A stretch of DNA of 64,000 nucleotides from Methylobacterium currus. Its GTDB lineage: Bacteria; Pseudomonadota; Alphaproteobacteria; Rhizobiales; Beijerinckiaceae. Shown here piece after piece: positions 43,112 to 51,829 of the stretch (within the stretch, counting starts at the first letter, position 1; every line of letters starts with the position of its first letter). Location of the stretch: assembly GCF_003058325.1 (NCBI RefSeq), contig NZ_CP028843.1, positions 3,021,001 through 3,085,000 on the forward strand, in the 5' to 3' direction. The notes below the pieces were generated by a model that was given only the letters and a program-made list of their open reading frames with translations, did no database searches and was not told the origin of the DNA. Made by a program: the position numbers and the translations under genes.

Positions 43112-43990
43112 TCAGACGTAAGCGCTCATGCCGGCATTCGATTGCGGGAAGCGCTCGGCCAGGGCGCGGCGCAGCTTCTCGAGGGCGCGGTTCTCGATCT
43201 GGCGCACGCGCTCCTTGGAGATGCCGAGGCGGTGACCCAGGGCCTCCAGGGTGGCCTGGTCCTCGGCGAGGCGCCGCTCGTGCAGGATGCGCAGCTCGCG
43301 CTCGGACAGGACGGTGAGGGCTTGCCGCAGCCAGGTCAGGCGGCGCTCGCCGTCGACGGCGTCGGAGACGGTCTCGTCGGGCAGGGGAGAGGTGTCGACC
43401 AGGAAATCGACCCGCTCGGCCGAAGCCTCGCCGTCGTCGCCGACGGGGGCGTTGAGGGACATGTCGGGGCCGGAGAGACGGGCATCCATCAGCGCCACGT
43501 CCTCGCGGGAGACGCCGATGGCGGTGGCGATGCGGCGGTGGATCTCGTCGCCGACGCGCTCGTCGGTCGATTGCATCAGGCGGGCGCGCAACCGCCGGAG
43601 ATTGAAGAACAATGCCTTCTGGGCCGAGGAGGTGCCGCCGCGCACGATCGACCAGTTGCGCAGGATGTAGTCCTGGATCGAGGCGCGGATCCACCAGGTC
43701 GCGTAGGTCGAGAAGCGCACGTCCCGCTCCGGCTCGAAGCGGGCGGCGGCTTCCATCAGGCCGACATGGCCTTCCTGGACCAGATCGGCCATCGGCAGCC
43801 CGTAATGGCGGAAGCGGCCCGCCAGGGCGATCACGAGCCGCATATGGGCGGCGATCAGACGGTGCAGGGCCTGCTCGTCCCGTTCGTCCTTCCAGCGCAC
43901 CGCGAGGCCGCGCTCTTCTTCCCTCTCGAGGAAGGGGGCATCCATCGCAACTCGAACGAACTGCCGACGTATGCCTGCGATTTCCGCCAT
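43112..43990 (-). CDS. rpoH: RNA polymerase sigma-32 factor
   Basis: Heat- or stress-response sigma factor. 292 residues from ATG 43990, preceded by GGAGG. Region 2 carries LRLVIALAGRFRHYGLPMADLVQEGHVGLMEAAARFEPERDVRFSTYATWWIRASIQDYILRNWSIVR in pattern; the RpoH box segment follows in TSSAQKALFFNLRR. Region 4 ends with LGISKERVRQIENRALEKLR. The second half is longer and more acidic than E. coli RpoH. Alphaproteobacteria often have several rpoH genes; this may be the RpoH2 type, linked to oxidative or general stress (inference). It is downstream of carD in the same direction. Confidence 0.9.
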   Translation of the reverse strand: MAEIAGIRRQFVRVAMDAPFLEREEERGLAVRWKDERDEQALHRLIAAHMRLVIALAGRFRHYGLPMADLVQEGHVGLMEAAARFEPERDVRFSTYATWWIRASIQDYILRNWSIVRGGTSSAQKALFFNLRRLRARLMQSTDERVGDEIHRRIATAIGVSREDVALMDARLSGPDMSLNAPVGDDGEASAERVDFLVDTSPLPDETVSDAVDGERRLTWLRQALTVLSERELRILHERRLAEDQATLEALGHRLGISKERVRQIENRALEKLRRALAERFPQSNAGMSAYV

Positions 43991-44221
43991 CCCCGCCTCC
44001 GCCGCTGTGGTGAGCGCTGTGTGTCGCGATGAGGACGATGCGCAGCGTGGAGCGCGCCCGTTACACCGCAAGGCCTGCGACAACGGCGCGACCGCACGGT
44101 CGGTTCCCGCATCGCGAAAAAATCCTCGGCGGCACGATTCTTTGGGGGATGCAATGGTGCGCGGGCTATCCTGGGGTGTCCGCAGGGGGATCGGACGGTC
44201 GGGAGCGGGGATCCGAACATG

Positions 44222-44246
44222 CGAAAGCCCGGCGCGATGGCCGGGC
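44222..44246 (-). terminator. Intrinsic terminator after carD
   Basis: On the minus strand GCCCGGC and GCCGGGC (44246-44240 and 44233-44227) form a 7-bp stem around a 6-nt loop and are followed by TTTCGC. It lies 29 bp past the carD stop. Confidence 0.6.
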
Positions 44247-44274
44247 TCTCGTTCGCCTCAACGGTGGGGGAGGC

Positions 44275-44862
44275 TCAGGCGGCCTCGGCCTCGTCCTGGA
44301 TGTCCTCGCCGTCGGCTTCGGCCTCGGCGCCCTTCGCACGGCGCGGCGACTTGGCGAGGCTCTGCTCGATGAGCTTGAGCGACTCGGTGTCGGTGATGCG
44401 GTTCACCGCCGCGATCTCGCGCACCACCCGGTCGAGGGCCGCCTCGTAGAGCTGGCGCTCGGAATAGGACTGCTCGGGCTGGGCGTCGGAGCGGAAGAGG
44501 TCGCGCACCACCTCGGTGACGGCGATCAGGTCGCCGGAATTGATCTTCGCCTCGTATTCCTGGGCCCGGCGCGACCACATCGTGCGCTTCACCCGGGCGC
44601 GGCCGGTGAGCACGTCGAGCGCCTTCTTGACCAGCTCGGGCTCGGCGAGCTTGCGCATGCCGACCGAGTTCGCCTTGGCGGTCGGGACCCGCAGGACCAT
44701 CTTGTCCTTCTCGAACGACACCACGAACAGCTCGAGCTTGTAGCCGGCGATCTCCTGCTCCTCGATGGCCGTGATGCGGCCGACGCCGTGAGCCGGATAC
44801 ACGATCGCTTCGCCGGTCTTGAAGCCCTGCCGGGCGGCTGTCGTCTTCTTGGCGGTCGTCAT
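44275..44862 (-). CDS. CarD-family transcription factor
   Basis: Binds RNA polymerase beta subunit and stabilises open promoter complexes, especially at rRNA and stress-regulated promoters in other bacteria. 195 residues. The N-terminal Tudor-like RNA-polymerase-interaction domain (FKTGEAIVYPAHGVGRITAIEEQEI) is followed by a helical DNA-binding domain with KRTMWSRRAQEYEAKINSGDLIAVTEVVRDLFR. An acidic C-terminal tail (~178-195) is extra. It lies between fdxA and rpoH in an order widely conserved in Rhizobiales. A terminator at 44222-44246 separates it from rpoH. Confidence 0.93.
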   Translation of the reverse strand: MTTAKKTTAARQGFKTGEAIVYPAHGVGRITAIEEQEIAGYKLELFVVSFEKDKMVLRVPTAKANSVGMRKLAEPELVKKALDVLTGRARVKRTMWSRRAQEYEAKINSGDLIAVTEVVRDLFRSDAQPEQSYSERQLYEAALDRVVREIAAVNRITDTESLKLIEQSLAKSPRRAKGAEAEADGEDIQDEAEAA

Positions 44863-45327
44863 GCGGGGGTGGCCTCCAGGTCACCGTTCGCGGCAATGTC
44901 CGCGACCGGATCGTTCATCCGGGTCAGGGCGCCCGGCGAAAAATACGCGCCTGCCGGACGTCCCGAGGGGCGCCCGTCAGTCCCTGTCAAACCATAGCTA
45001 AGGAACGTCCGAACGCGCTGCGGACCGCATAAGATCCACCTCGGCTGATCGCATGCCGCCTCGTCCCATCGAAAAATTCCCGCTCAATGGACGAAGGCTG
45101 CACGTCGGACGCAAGCGACGGCAATCAGGAACCTAGCACGAAGAGGCCTGAAAATCAAAAAAATTCAGGCGCCCGGCATAGCTGCGCAGGCACCTTGCAC
45201 CCTGTTTCACCAGCTTGGCGGGCAGACCGCAGACCCGTCATGCGATCTCGGCAGGGATCGTTACCAACCGGCAACGATCCTCTTAGAATCGCAGGGACCC
45301 CGCCCAGACACCTGCGACGAAACCCGT
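44863..45327. other. Intergenic region between fdxA and carD
   Basis: 465 bp without a credible gene. It holds two inverted repeats. GCCTGAA (45146-45152) and TTCAGGC (45164-45170) flank an A-rich loop. GGATCGTT (45255-45262) and AACGATCC (45273-45280) lie just after the fdxA stop in its reading direction and may end that transcript. A TTGACA on the minus strand (44990-44985) points at carD, but no convincing -10 box follows. Confidence 0.5.
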
Positions 45328-45666
45328 TCAGTCGCCCGAGCCCGGATTGGCCGAGAAATGCGCCTCGAACTTGCCGGGCTTGCCGTCCCACTCCTTGGCG
45401 TCGGCCGGGGCGGCCTTCTTCTGGGTGATGTTGGGCCAGCTCTTCGCCATGTCGGCATTCAGCTTCAGCCAGCTCTCGAGACCCGGCTCGGTGTCGGGCT
45501 TGATCGCCTCGGCCGGGCATTCCGGCTCGCACACGCCGCAATCGATGCACTCGTCCGGCTGGATGACGAGCATGTTCTCGCCCTCGTAGAAGCAGTCGAC
45601 CGGACACACCTCCACGCAGTCCATGTACTTGCACTTGATGCAGTTGTCGGTGACGACGTAGGTCAT
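45328..45666 (-). CDS. fdxA: Seven-iron ferredoxin FdxA
   Basis: Low-potential electron carrier with one [3Fe-4S] and one [4Fe-4S] cluster. 112 residues. Cysteines match Azotobacter ferredoxin I: C9, C17 and C50 for the three-iron cluster, and C21, C40, C43 and C46 for the four-iron cluster, with the extra C25 in place. The C-terminal part (~60-112) is the usual alphaproteobacterial extension. It lies between the S4 gene and carD. The redox partner is not known. Confidence 0.94.
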   Translation of the reverse strand: MTYVVTDNCIKCKYMDCVEVCPVDCFYEGENMLVIQPDECIDCGVCEPECPAEAIKPDTEPGLESWLKLNADMAKSWPNITQKKAAPADAKEWDGKPGKFEAHFSANPGSGD

Positions 45667-45788
45667 GGGCTGGTGAAACCTCGACGGCTGGGAAGGGCGC
45701 TCGGCATCGGCGCCCAGGCATGAGGGCGGGCCTTAGACCCGGGCGGGCGGGCTTGCAAGCCGCCCGTTGCAAGGCGGCCGCGTGTTGC

Positions 45789-45839
45789 CGGGAAGCGTCG
45801 CCTTCGCGTCACGCTTTCGCGTGGCGCTACGCTTTCCCG
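45789..45839 (-). terminator. 51-nt stem-loop after the S4-domain gene
   Basis: Outer arms CGGGAAGCGT (45789-45798) and ACGCTTTCCCG (45829-45839) pair with one bulge. Inner arms CACGC and GCGTG (45810-45814 and 45819-45823) enclose TTTC, which on the minus strand is a GAAA tetraloop. It lies 9 bp past the S4 gene stop and may stabilise or end that transcript. Confidence 0.45.
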
Positions 45840-45848
45840 CAATGGCGG

Positions 45849-46139
45849 TCAGCCCGCCTCGTCGGGCGGCAGGGCTGCCGAGAGGTCGGCATAGAGCAGC
45901 CGGGCCTCCGGCGCCGGGCCACGCCGCTCGCCGAGATCGAGCACCCGCACCGCCGCGGTGACGTGCTGGGCCGCGACCGTGACCACATCCCCCACCGCCA
46001 ACGCCTTCGACGGGGCGTCGGCCCGCTGGCCGTTCACCCGCACGAAGCCGTCGGCGATCAGGCGCGCGGCGAGCGAGCGCGTCTTGGCGAAGCGCGCGAA
46101 CCACAGCCACTTGTCGAGACGCTGCCGGTCCGCGCGCAT
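45849..46139 (-). CDS. S4-domain RNA-binding protein (Hsp15-like)
   Basis: 96 residues with one S4 RNA-binding domain from residue 6 (RLDKWLWFARFAKTRSLAARLIADGFVRVNGQRADAPSKAL). This matches heat-shock protein 15, which in E. coli recycles stalled 50S subunits carrying peptidyl-tRNA. It starts 9 bp after the helicase stop, so it is part of the leftward operon helicase-S4. Function is inferred from the family. Confidence 0.88.
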   Translation of the reverse strand: MRADRQRLDKWLWFARFAKTRSLAARLIADGFVRVNGQRADAPSKALAVGDVVTVAAQHVTAAVRVLDLGERRGPAPEARLLYADLSAALPPDEAG

Positions 46140-46148
46140 CGGGCCCCG

Positions 46149-49100
46149 TCAGCGCTTGTCGCCGTCCCTCGCCTCCATCTGCGCCTTGAGGGCGAGAAGC
46201 TTGGCGAAGGGGGAATCCGGGTCCGGAGCGCGCTCGCGCCGGGGCGGCCGGGCCTCGTGCATGCCGCCGTTGCGGGGGGCGCCGTCGCGCCTGTCCTGCC
46301 CGGGACGACCACCGTCGCGACCGCCCTCGCGACCGCCCGGATACGGCCCGCGCGGGGGTCGGCCGTCGCGGCGGCCCTCGCCCCGGTTCTCGCTCCCGCG
46401 GCCCTCGAAGCGGTTCTCCGGCCGGCCTTCGCCGGCGGGACGGTTCTCGCCACGATTCTCGCCCGGGCGCCGATCGCCCCAGCGCTGGCCGTCGCGGGGA
46501 GCGCGATGGGCGCGCTGCTCGGCCGGCGCTCCCTCGCCGCCCTCCGGGCGCGGATCGGGGCGCTGGAAGCCGCCGCGCGGGCGGCCGTCGCGCTGGCCCT
46601 CGCGCTGCTGGCCGTCCTGCGGCCGGCCGCGGCCCTGGTGACGGGGTGCGTGGCTGCGCTGGTGGCGGTGCATCCGCCACACCTCGATGACGATCGGCTC
46701 CGCCGGTGCGGCGGGCTCGCCCGTCGCCTCGGTGGTCTCCGCCGTCGCGGCTTCGCCGGTCTCGGTGCCCGCCGCAGCCTCGGCGCTCTCCGTGGTGGTC
46801 CCGGCCGCCTCGGCATGGGCGACCGGCGCGGCATCGGTAGCCTCGGCTTCGACCGGGGCCGGCTCCTCGGATGCGGACGCCTCGACGGACGCCTCGACCG
46901 CGGCCTCCGCAGCCGGAGCCTCGTGAGCCTCTGCGTCCCGGGCGAGCGCATCTCGCGCCGGCGCCTCGGCCGCGGGCTCCGCCGCCTCGGCCCGGACCGG
47001 CTCCGCGGCCGGGCTCTCGTCGGAGGACGCCTCGTGGGCCGCCTCGTGCTGCACGCTCTCCTCAGGCAGCGCCTCGTCGCCCGGCGCCGCCTCGGCCGTC
47101 ACGGCCTCGGCCTCCGACGGCGTCTCGGACGGAGCCTCGGCGGCCTCGCCCGCCTCGTCCGAGGCCTCGCCGGCTTCCGCCGACTTCGCCTGAACCGGCA
47201 CCGTGGGGGCGGCCGGGCGCAGGGCGACGGTGATGGCCGGGCCGGGCCGGCGGTCGACGACGTAGCCGAGGGACTTCAGGATCGAGGCGAAATCCTCGCC
47301 CGAGCAGCCGACCAGCGAGGTCATGCCGACGGTCGGCACGAAGCCGTCCTTGTCGGCGGCGCCCGGAGGCGGCTCGCCCGGGGTGGTGCCGGGCACGTAG
47401 GCGATCGCCGGGCGGATCAGGTCGGCCAGGCGCTCCAGGATGTCGACGCGCACGGCCCGGCCGCCGCAGACCCGGAAGCCGGCGGCGCGGTAGAGGCCCT
47501 TGGCGATCTCAGGGTCGACCGGCATCGAGGTGCGGCCGGATCCGGCGAGATGCGCGATCTCGTCGAGGCCGCGCTGGTCGAGGCCGCCATTCTGCAGGGC
47601 CCAGAGCTGTGCCGCGAGGGTGCGGGGCGCGGGCTTCAGCAGCGCCGGCATGGTGATGTGGTAGGCGCCGAAGCGCACGCCGTGCTTGCGCAGGGCCGCG
47701 CGGCCCTCCTGGTCGAGGCTGCGCATCTCGTTGAGGACCTTGGCGCGCTCCAGCACGCCGAGGGCCTCCGCGACCTGGAAGCCGATGCCGCGGGCCAGCC
47801 CCGTCAGGTCGGCCGCGGTCTCGAGCTCGAGGGCCGGCCCGAGGAGGCGCACGATATGGGCCTTGAGCCAGGCGTTCAGCCGGGTCTCGACCTTCTCGCG
47901 GGCCGGGCCCGTGAGCTGCTCGTCGGCGAGCAGCCGCAGGCCGGGGGCGTAGAGCTTCTCGCCCGGGACGAGCTTGGCGACCGGGTTGCCGGTCCAGCGG
48001 ATCGTGCCGTCGTTCGAGAGCACCAGGGCCGCGTCCGCCGCGGCGGCGAACCGGTCGGCCCGCGCCTCGATCTCGCTCGCCAGCGCCTTCTCGGCGGCGC
48101 TGCGCAGGGTCTTGGCTTCCTGGCCCTCGGCGCCGGGATCCGGCACGAACTGGAACCCGTGCAGGTGGCCGACGTGCTGTCCCTCGACCGTCACGTCGCC
48201 GCCCGCGGTGATCTCAGCTTCCAACATGGTATTCTCTCTCAGGCGCCGCATCAGCACGCTGGTGCGCCGATCGACGAATCGACTCGCCAGCCGCTCGTGC
48301 AGGGCGTCGGACAGCCTGTCCTCTACCCGACGCGTCTCGCCCTGCCAATGCTCCGGGTCGGCGAGCCAGTCCGGTCTGTTCGCCACGAAGGTCCAGGTGC
48401 GCACATGGGCGATGCGCTGCGACAGGGCGTCGATGTCGCCGTCGGTGCGGTCGACCATCGCCACGTGCTGGGAAAACCAGTCGACCGGGATCCGCCCGGC
48501 CATGCCGCGCATCAGGAAGCGGAAGAGCTGGGCGATCAGGTCGGCATGGGTCTGGATCGCGGATTTGCGGTAGTCCGGCACGCCGCAGACCATCCAGAGC
48601 CGTTCCACCGCGTTGCGCGAGGTGGCGTAGGCGCGGATGTCGTCCTCCTTGGCGAGGAGGTCGAGGGCCGCTTCGTCGTCGCCGATGGGGGCCCGGGTCA
48701 GGCCGCGCTCGGTCGGGTGCTCGCCCAGGCTGCGGCGCAGGGCGTCGATCGAGCCGAAATCGAGGTCCGGGTTGCGCCATTGCAGCATCCGCAGCGGCTC
48801 GAAGGTGTGGCTCTCCAGCGCCTCGACCATCTCGGCCTCGAGCGGGGGGCAGCGCCCGGTGGTGCCGAAGGTGCCGTCGCGCAGGTGGCGCCCGGCGCGC
48901 CCCGCGATCTGCGCCATCTCGGAGGGGGAGAGGTCGCGAAAGCGCGTTCCATCGAACTTGCGGTTGGACGCGAAGGCGACGTGGTCGACGTCGAGGTTGA
49001 GCCCCATCCCGACCGCGTCGGTCGCCACGAGGTAATCGACCTCGCCGGACTGGTAGAGCTCGACCTGGGCGTTGCGGGTGCGGGGCGAGAGGGCGCCGAG

Positions 49101-49703
49101 CACCACTGCGGCGCCGCCGCGCTGGCGCCGCAGCAGCTCGGCGATCGCGTAGACCTCTTCGGCCGAGAACGCCACGATGGCGCTGCGATGGGGCAGGCGC
49201 GAGAGTTTGCGGCTGCCGGCGAAGCTCAGCTGCGACAGGCGCGGCCGCGTCGTGACGTGGATGCCGGGGATCAGCGACTGGACCAGGGGTTCCATCGTCG
49301 CCGAGCCGATCAGCAGCGTCTCCTCGCGGCCGCGCTGGTGCAGGAGGCGGTCGGTGAAGGTGTGGCCGCGGTCGCGGTCGGCGCCGAGCTGGATCTCGTC
49401 GATGCCGACGAAATCCACCTGGTTGTCCCGCGGCATCGCCTCGGCGGTGCAGATCCAGTAGCTCGGCCGGTTCGGCTTGATCTTCTCCTCGCCGGTGACC
49501 AGGGCGACCCGCTCGGGGCCGACCCGCTCGACCACGCGGTGATAGACCTCGCGGGCGAGGAGCCGCAGCGGCAGGCCGATCATGCCCGTCGGGTGGCCGA
49601 GCATCCGCTCGATGGCGAGGTGGGTCTTGCCGGTATTGGTAGGACCGAGCACCGCCGTGGCGCCGCGCAAGCGGGCCTGCGGAGAAAGGGAACGGCGCGT
49701 CAT
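46149..49703 (-). CDS. Suv3-like DEAD/DExH RNA helicase with extended C-terminus
   Basis: 1184 residues. Walker A is GPTNTGKT at 20-27 and motif II is DEIQL near residue 99. The helicase core resembles Suv3/SUPV3L1, the mitochondrial helicase of RNA degradation, and runs to about 400. A Suv3 C-terminal domain follows. Beyond ~800 the protein is unusual: a long Ala/Glu-rich tract (~850-1030) and then an Arg/Gly/Pro-rich basic tail (~1040-1165) that could bind RNA or assemble condensates (inference). It is first of an operon with the S4 gene. The same locus carries a long open antisense frame that I judge not to be a gene. Confidence 0.88.
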   Translation of the reverse strand: MTRRSLSPQARLRGATAVLGPTNTGKTHLAIERMLGHPTGMIGLPLRLLAREVYHRVVERVGPERVALVTGEEKIKPNRPSYWICTAEAMPRDNQVDFVGIDEIQLGADRDRGHTFTDRLLHQRGREETLLIGSATMEPLVQSLIPGIHVTTRPRLSQLSFAGSRKLSRLPHRSAIVAFSAEEVYAIAELLRRQRGGAAVVLGALSPRTRNAQVELYQSGEVDYLVATDAVGMGLNLDVDHVAFASNRKFDGTRFRDLSPSEMAQIAGRAGRHLRDGTFGTTGRCPPLEAEMVEALESHTFEPLRMLQWRNPDLDFGSIDALRRSLGEHPTERGLTRAPIGDDEAALDLLAKEDDIRAYATSRNAVERLWMVCGVPDYRKSAIQTHADLIAQLFRFLMRGMAGRIPVDWFSQHVAMVDRTDGDIDALSQRIAHVRTWTFVANRPDWLADPEHWQGETRRVEDRLSDALHERLASRFVDRRTSVLMRRLRENTMLEAEITAGGDVTVEGQHVGHLHGFQFVPDPGAEGQEAKTLRSAAEKALASEIEARADRFAAAADAALVLSNDGTIRWTGNPVAKLVPGEKLYAPGLRLLADEQLTGPAREKVETRLNAWLKAHIVRLLGPALELETAADLTGLARGIGFQVAEALGVLERAKVLNEMRSLDQEGRAALRKHGVRFGAYHITMPALLKPAPRTLAAQLWALQNGGLDQRGLDEIAHLAGSGRTSMPVDPEIAKGLYRAAGFRVCGGRAVRVDILERLADLIRPAIAYVPGTTPGEPPPGAADKDGFVPTVGMTSLVGCSGEDFASILKSLGYVVDRRPGPAITVALRPAAPTVPVQAKSAEAGEASDEAGEAAEAPSETPSEAEAVTAEAAPGDEALPEESVQHEAAHEASSDESPAAEPVRAEAAEPAAEAPARDALARDAEAHEAPAAEAAVEASVEASASEEPAPVEAEATDAAPVAHAEAAGTTTESAEAAAGTETGEAATAETTEATGEPAAPAEPIVIEVWRMHRHQRSHAPRHQGRGRPQDGQQREGQRDGRPRGGFQRPDPRPEGGEGAPAEQRAHRAPRDGQRWGDRRPGENRGENRPAGEGRPENRFEGRGSENRGEGRRDGRPPRGPYPGGREGGRDGGRPGQDRRDGAPRNGGMHEARPPRRERAPDPDSPFAKLLALKAQMEARDGDKR

Positions 49704-49790
49704 CGGGCTGGACTAAGATCCTCGGGGCGAGCTCCGGGGGCGGCCGCCGCACCGTCCCGATCCCGGCGCCGGGATCGTCGCGCGATCCCT

Positions 49791-50156
49791 TCAGCGCTCC
49801 GGGCCACGACCGCCCCGCGGCCGTGGCCCGAGCAGCGGCCTCCCGTCATATGGGGCGGGCGCGGACCGATCGCCATACGGGGATTGCTCGCCGTACGGAG
49901 AGGATGGCGCGAGACCGGGAGCGATGATCTCGATGCGGGGAGTGGGCGCCCCGCCCTGCTCCAGGTCGGCGCAGAGCGTATCGGGCACGGCCGTGAGTGG
50001 TCCCGGCGGGTTCGTGCCGATCGTGGCTGAGGAATAGGCGTCGCCGCCGCAATCGGGTCCGTTCGCGGGGTCCCGCCCGGGACCGTTCGCCAGGGCCGGG
50101 AGCGGGGCCAGCAGCAGGAGGAGGGGGAGGGCGCGTCGCACGAGCGGTGGTCGCAT
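49791..50156 (-). CDS. Small secreted hypothetical protein
   Basis: 121 residues. A clear signal peptide (ALPLLLLLAPLPALANG) is cut near residue 24. The mature part is Pro/Gly-rich with two cysteines (PDCGGDAY and DTLCADLEQ) that could form one disulphide, and ends in an Arg/Gly tail. I do not recognise the family. It follows the DUF3108 gene by 4 bp in the same direction, so the pair is probably one transcript. Confidence 0.6.
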   Translation of the reverse strand: MRPPLVRRALPLLLLLAPLPALANGPGRDPANGPDCGGDAYSSATIGTNPPGPLTAVPDTLCADLEQGGAPTPRIEIIAPGLAPSSPYGEQSPYGDRSAPAPYDGRPLLGPRPRGGRGPER

Positions 50157-50160
50157 GGCC

Positions 50161-51063
50161 CTAGCGTGCGTCCGCCGGCGTCTCCGGGGCTTGCGCGGCC
50201 GCCTGCACGGTCGCGTCCGGCGCGCTGGGCCCGCCGCCGTTCTGGGCCCAGCGCGTCGCCTCGATGATGTTGAGGCCGATCTGGGTGCGCACGGCGATGC
50301 GCAGGGGGAGCAGCACCCGCGCGCCCTCGACGGGGGCGAGCCACACCGACATCTCGGTGTTCTCCTCCATGAACTTCACCCCCGGCCGGTCCGGCCGGTG
50401 GCCGGCGATCGGCTGGTAGCGGGCGTTGCAGACCAGGACCGGGCCGGCATAGCCGGGCTTCTGCACGCTGCGGGTCTCGCCGTAGCTCAGCACCACGTTG
50501 AACCGGCTCGCGCCGTCGAAGACCGGGATGGTACGGTTGCAGTTCTGCGGGTCGGTGAGATCGCCGCGCCCTTGGGCCGGCATCATCAGGGCGCTCACCG
50601 GATCGATGATCCCGCGCTTGTGCACCTCGCTGACCGTGACCCGCTCAGGGTCGGGCACCAGCGGGGGCGCGATATCGGCCGCGACCACGTTGCCGCGGGC
50701 CAGCGCCATGCGCACGGTGATCGAGGCGCTGGCGCTGTGGGAGGCGAGGGCGAAGGCGGCCGGCACCGGCCGGGCCGCCACCGTGCCGCTCGCCCGGCCC
50801 GAGCCGTAGCCGCCGGTGATCGCCCCGACGAGGCCGGTGAGGCGGGCGCTGACATCCATGGTGTAGCGCTGGCCCTGCACCGACCCGGTGACCTGCGCGG
50901 TGCCGATCGGCATCCCGGCCAGCATGATGCCGTAATCGACCGTGACGGCGGTCTCGCCGGCCTTCGGCGCGCGGCCCCGCGCGGCCTTGGCCGGCGTCGC
51001 CTCGCCGGCCGGGAGGGCGAGCCCCGCCGCGAGGGCGAGCGAGAGAAAGGCCTTGGAACGCAT
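50161..51063 (-). CDS. DUF3108-family exported protein
   Basis: 300 residues with a signal peptide (FLSLALAAGLALPAGEATPAKA, cut near residue 27). The mature domain starts VTVDYGIMLAGMPIGTAQVTGSVQGQRYTMDVSARL, typical of DUF3108, and has conserved cysteines in NCNRTIPVFDG and VCNARYQPIAGHRP. Function is unknown; family members are periplasmic. It is divergent from rpmB. An Ala/Pro-rich C-terminus (~280-300) is likely disordered. Confidence 0.82.
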   Translation of the reverse strand: MRSKAFLSLALAAGLALPAGEATPAKAARGRAPKAGETAVTVDYGIMLAGMPIGTAQVTGSVQGQRYTMDVSARLTGLVGAITGGYGSGRASGTVAARPVPAAFALASHSASASITVRMALARGNVVAADIAPPLVPDPERVTVSEVHKRGIIDPVSALMMPAQGRGDLTDPQNCNRTIPVFDGASRFNVVLSYGETRSVQKPGYAGPVLVCNARYQPIAGHRPDRPGVKFMEENTEMSVWLAPVEGARVLLPLRIAVRTQIGLNIIEATRWAQNGGGPSAPDATVQAAAQAPETPADAR

Positions 51064-51218
51064 TGGGGGAACCGATCCCGATCACCGTCGCCCGCCACCG
51101 ATGAAGCGGGGAGAATCTGGCCTCATCGTGACGCGATCAGGGTTAACGGATCGTCTCGGACTCGCGGCGGACGGCTCCGGCGGTGGACTGCGGCGGGACC
51201 CGCGCCTGAGCCTGCACC

Positions 51219-51248
51219 TTGACGTGACCCGCCTTCCGCCTCTATAGG
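51219..51248 (+). promoter_or_regulatory. Promoter of rpmB
   Basis: TTGACG (51219-51224), an 18-nt spacer and TATAGG (51243-51248) make a near-consensus sigma-70 promoter. Transcription would start near 51255, giving a leader of about 108 nt before rpmB. The rpsT promoter in this window has nearly the same boxes. Confidence 0.7.
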
Positions 51249-51362
51249 CGCGTGCTTTCCAGGGACTTCGCGGGGTCCGGTTCAGGCCGGGGTGCGCAGC
51301 ACGCCCGGCTCTCGCGTTGCGTGGTCCCTCTCCGCACGAAGACCAGTTGAGGATTGAAGACC

Positions 51363-51653
51363 ATGTCGCGTCGCTGCGAGCTCACCGGTAAGGGGGTGCT
51401 CACCGGCCACCTCGTGAGCCACTCGAACCACAAGACCAAGCGCCGGTTCCTCCCGAACCTGTGCAACGTCACCCTGCTCTCCGACACGCTCGGCCGCTCG
51501 GTGCGCCTGCGCATCTCGGCCAACGCCCTGCGCTCGGTCGAGCACCGCGGCGGCCTCGATGCGTTCCTGATCAAGGCCGGCGAGACCGACCTGTCGCAGA
51601 ACGCCCGCCTGCTGAAGCGCGAGATCGAGAAGAAGATCGCCGAGGCGGCCTGA
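51363..51653 (+). CDS. rpmB: 50S ribosomal protein L28
   Basis: Structural protein of the large ribosomal subunit. 96 residues from the ATG at 51363 ([11 protein letters not shown]), the universal L28 start; an upstream in-frame TTG at 51354 is disfavoured. [17 protein letters not shown] and the [21 protein letters not shown] stretch are conserved. It is an alphaproteobacterial, cysteine-poor (zinc-independent) form with C5 and C31 only. A strong bidirectional terminator follows at 51727-51765. Confidence 0.97.
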   Translation: MSRRCELTGKGVLTGHLVSHSNHKTKRRFLPNLCNVTLLSDTLGRSVRLRISANALRSVEHRGGLDAFLIKAGETDLSQNARLLKREIEKKIAEAA

Positions 51654-51726
51654 TCTTTCGGGCGGAGGCGCCAAGGGACTGTTCCTCACCGGGACTGCCT
51701 CTCACGCCTCCTTCGCGACGATCACG

Positions 51727-51765
51727 AAAAACCCCCGGATGCGCCAGCGGCGCCCGGGGGTTTTT
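51727..51765. terminator. Bidirectional terminator between rpmB and cobT
   Basis: AAAAA precedes CCCCCGG (51732-51738), inner GCGCC-AGC-GGCGC (51741-51753), CCGGGGG (51754-51760) and TTTTT (51761-51765). A/T runs on both sides of a strong stem give terminators for both convergent transcripts. Confidence 0.88.
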
Positions 51766-51829
51766 CGCGTGGGCGGATGCAAGGGGGCGGATGCAAGGGC
51801 CGCCGCGCGGCCCCGGTGGGTGGGGCGGC

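Noticed and set aside
44985..44990. TTGACA on the minus strand as a carD promoter
   Set aside because: No acceptable -10 hexamer at 16-19 nt spacing.
45720..50030. Open plus-strand frame of 1436 codons opposite the Suv3-like helicase
   Set aside because: It is antisense to a clear helicase and S4 gene. Its composition (long Arg/Ala/Gly/His runs) is the typical shadow of GC-rich codon use, with no recognisable domain.
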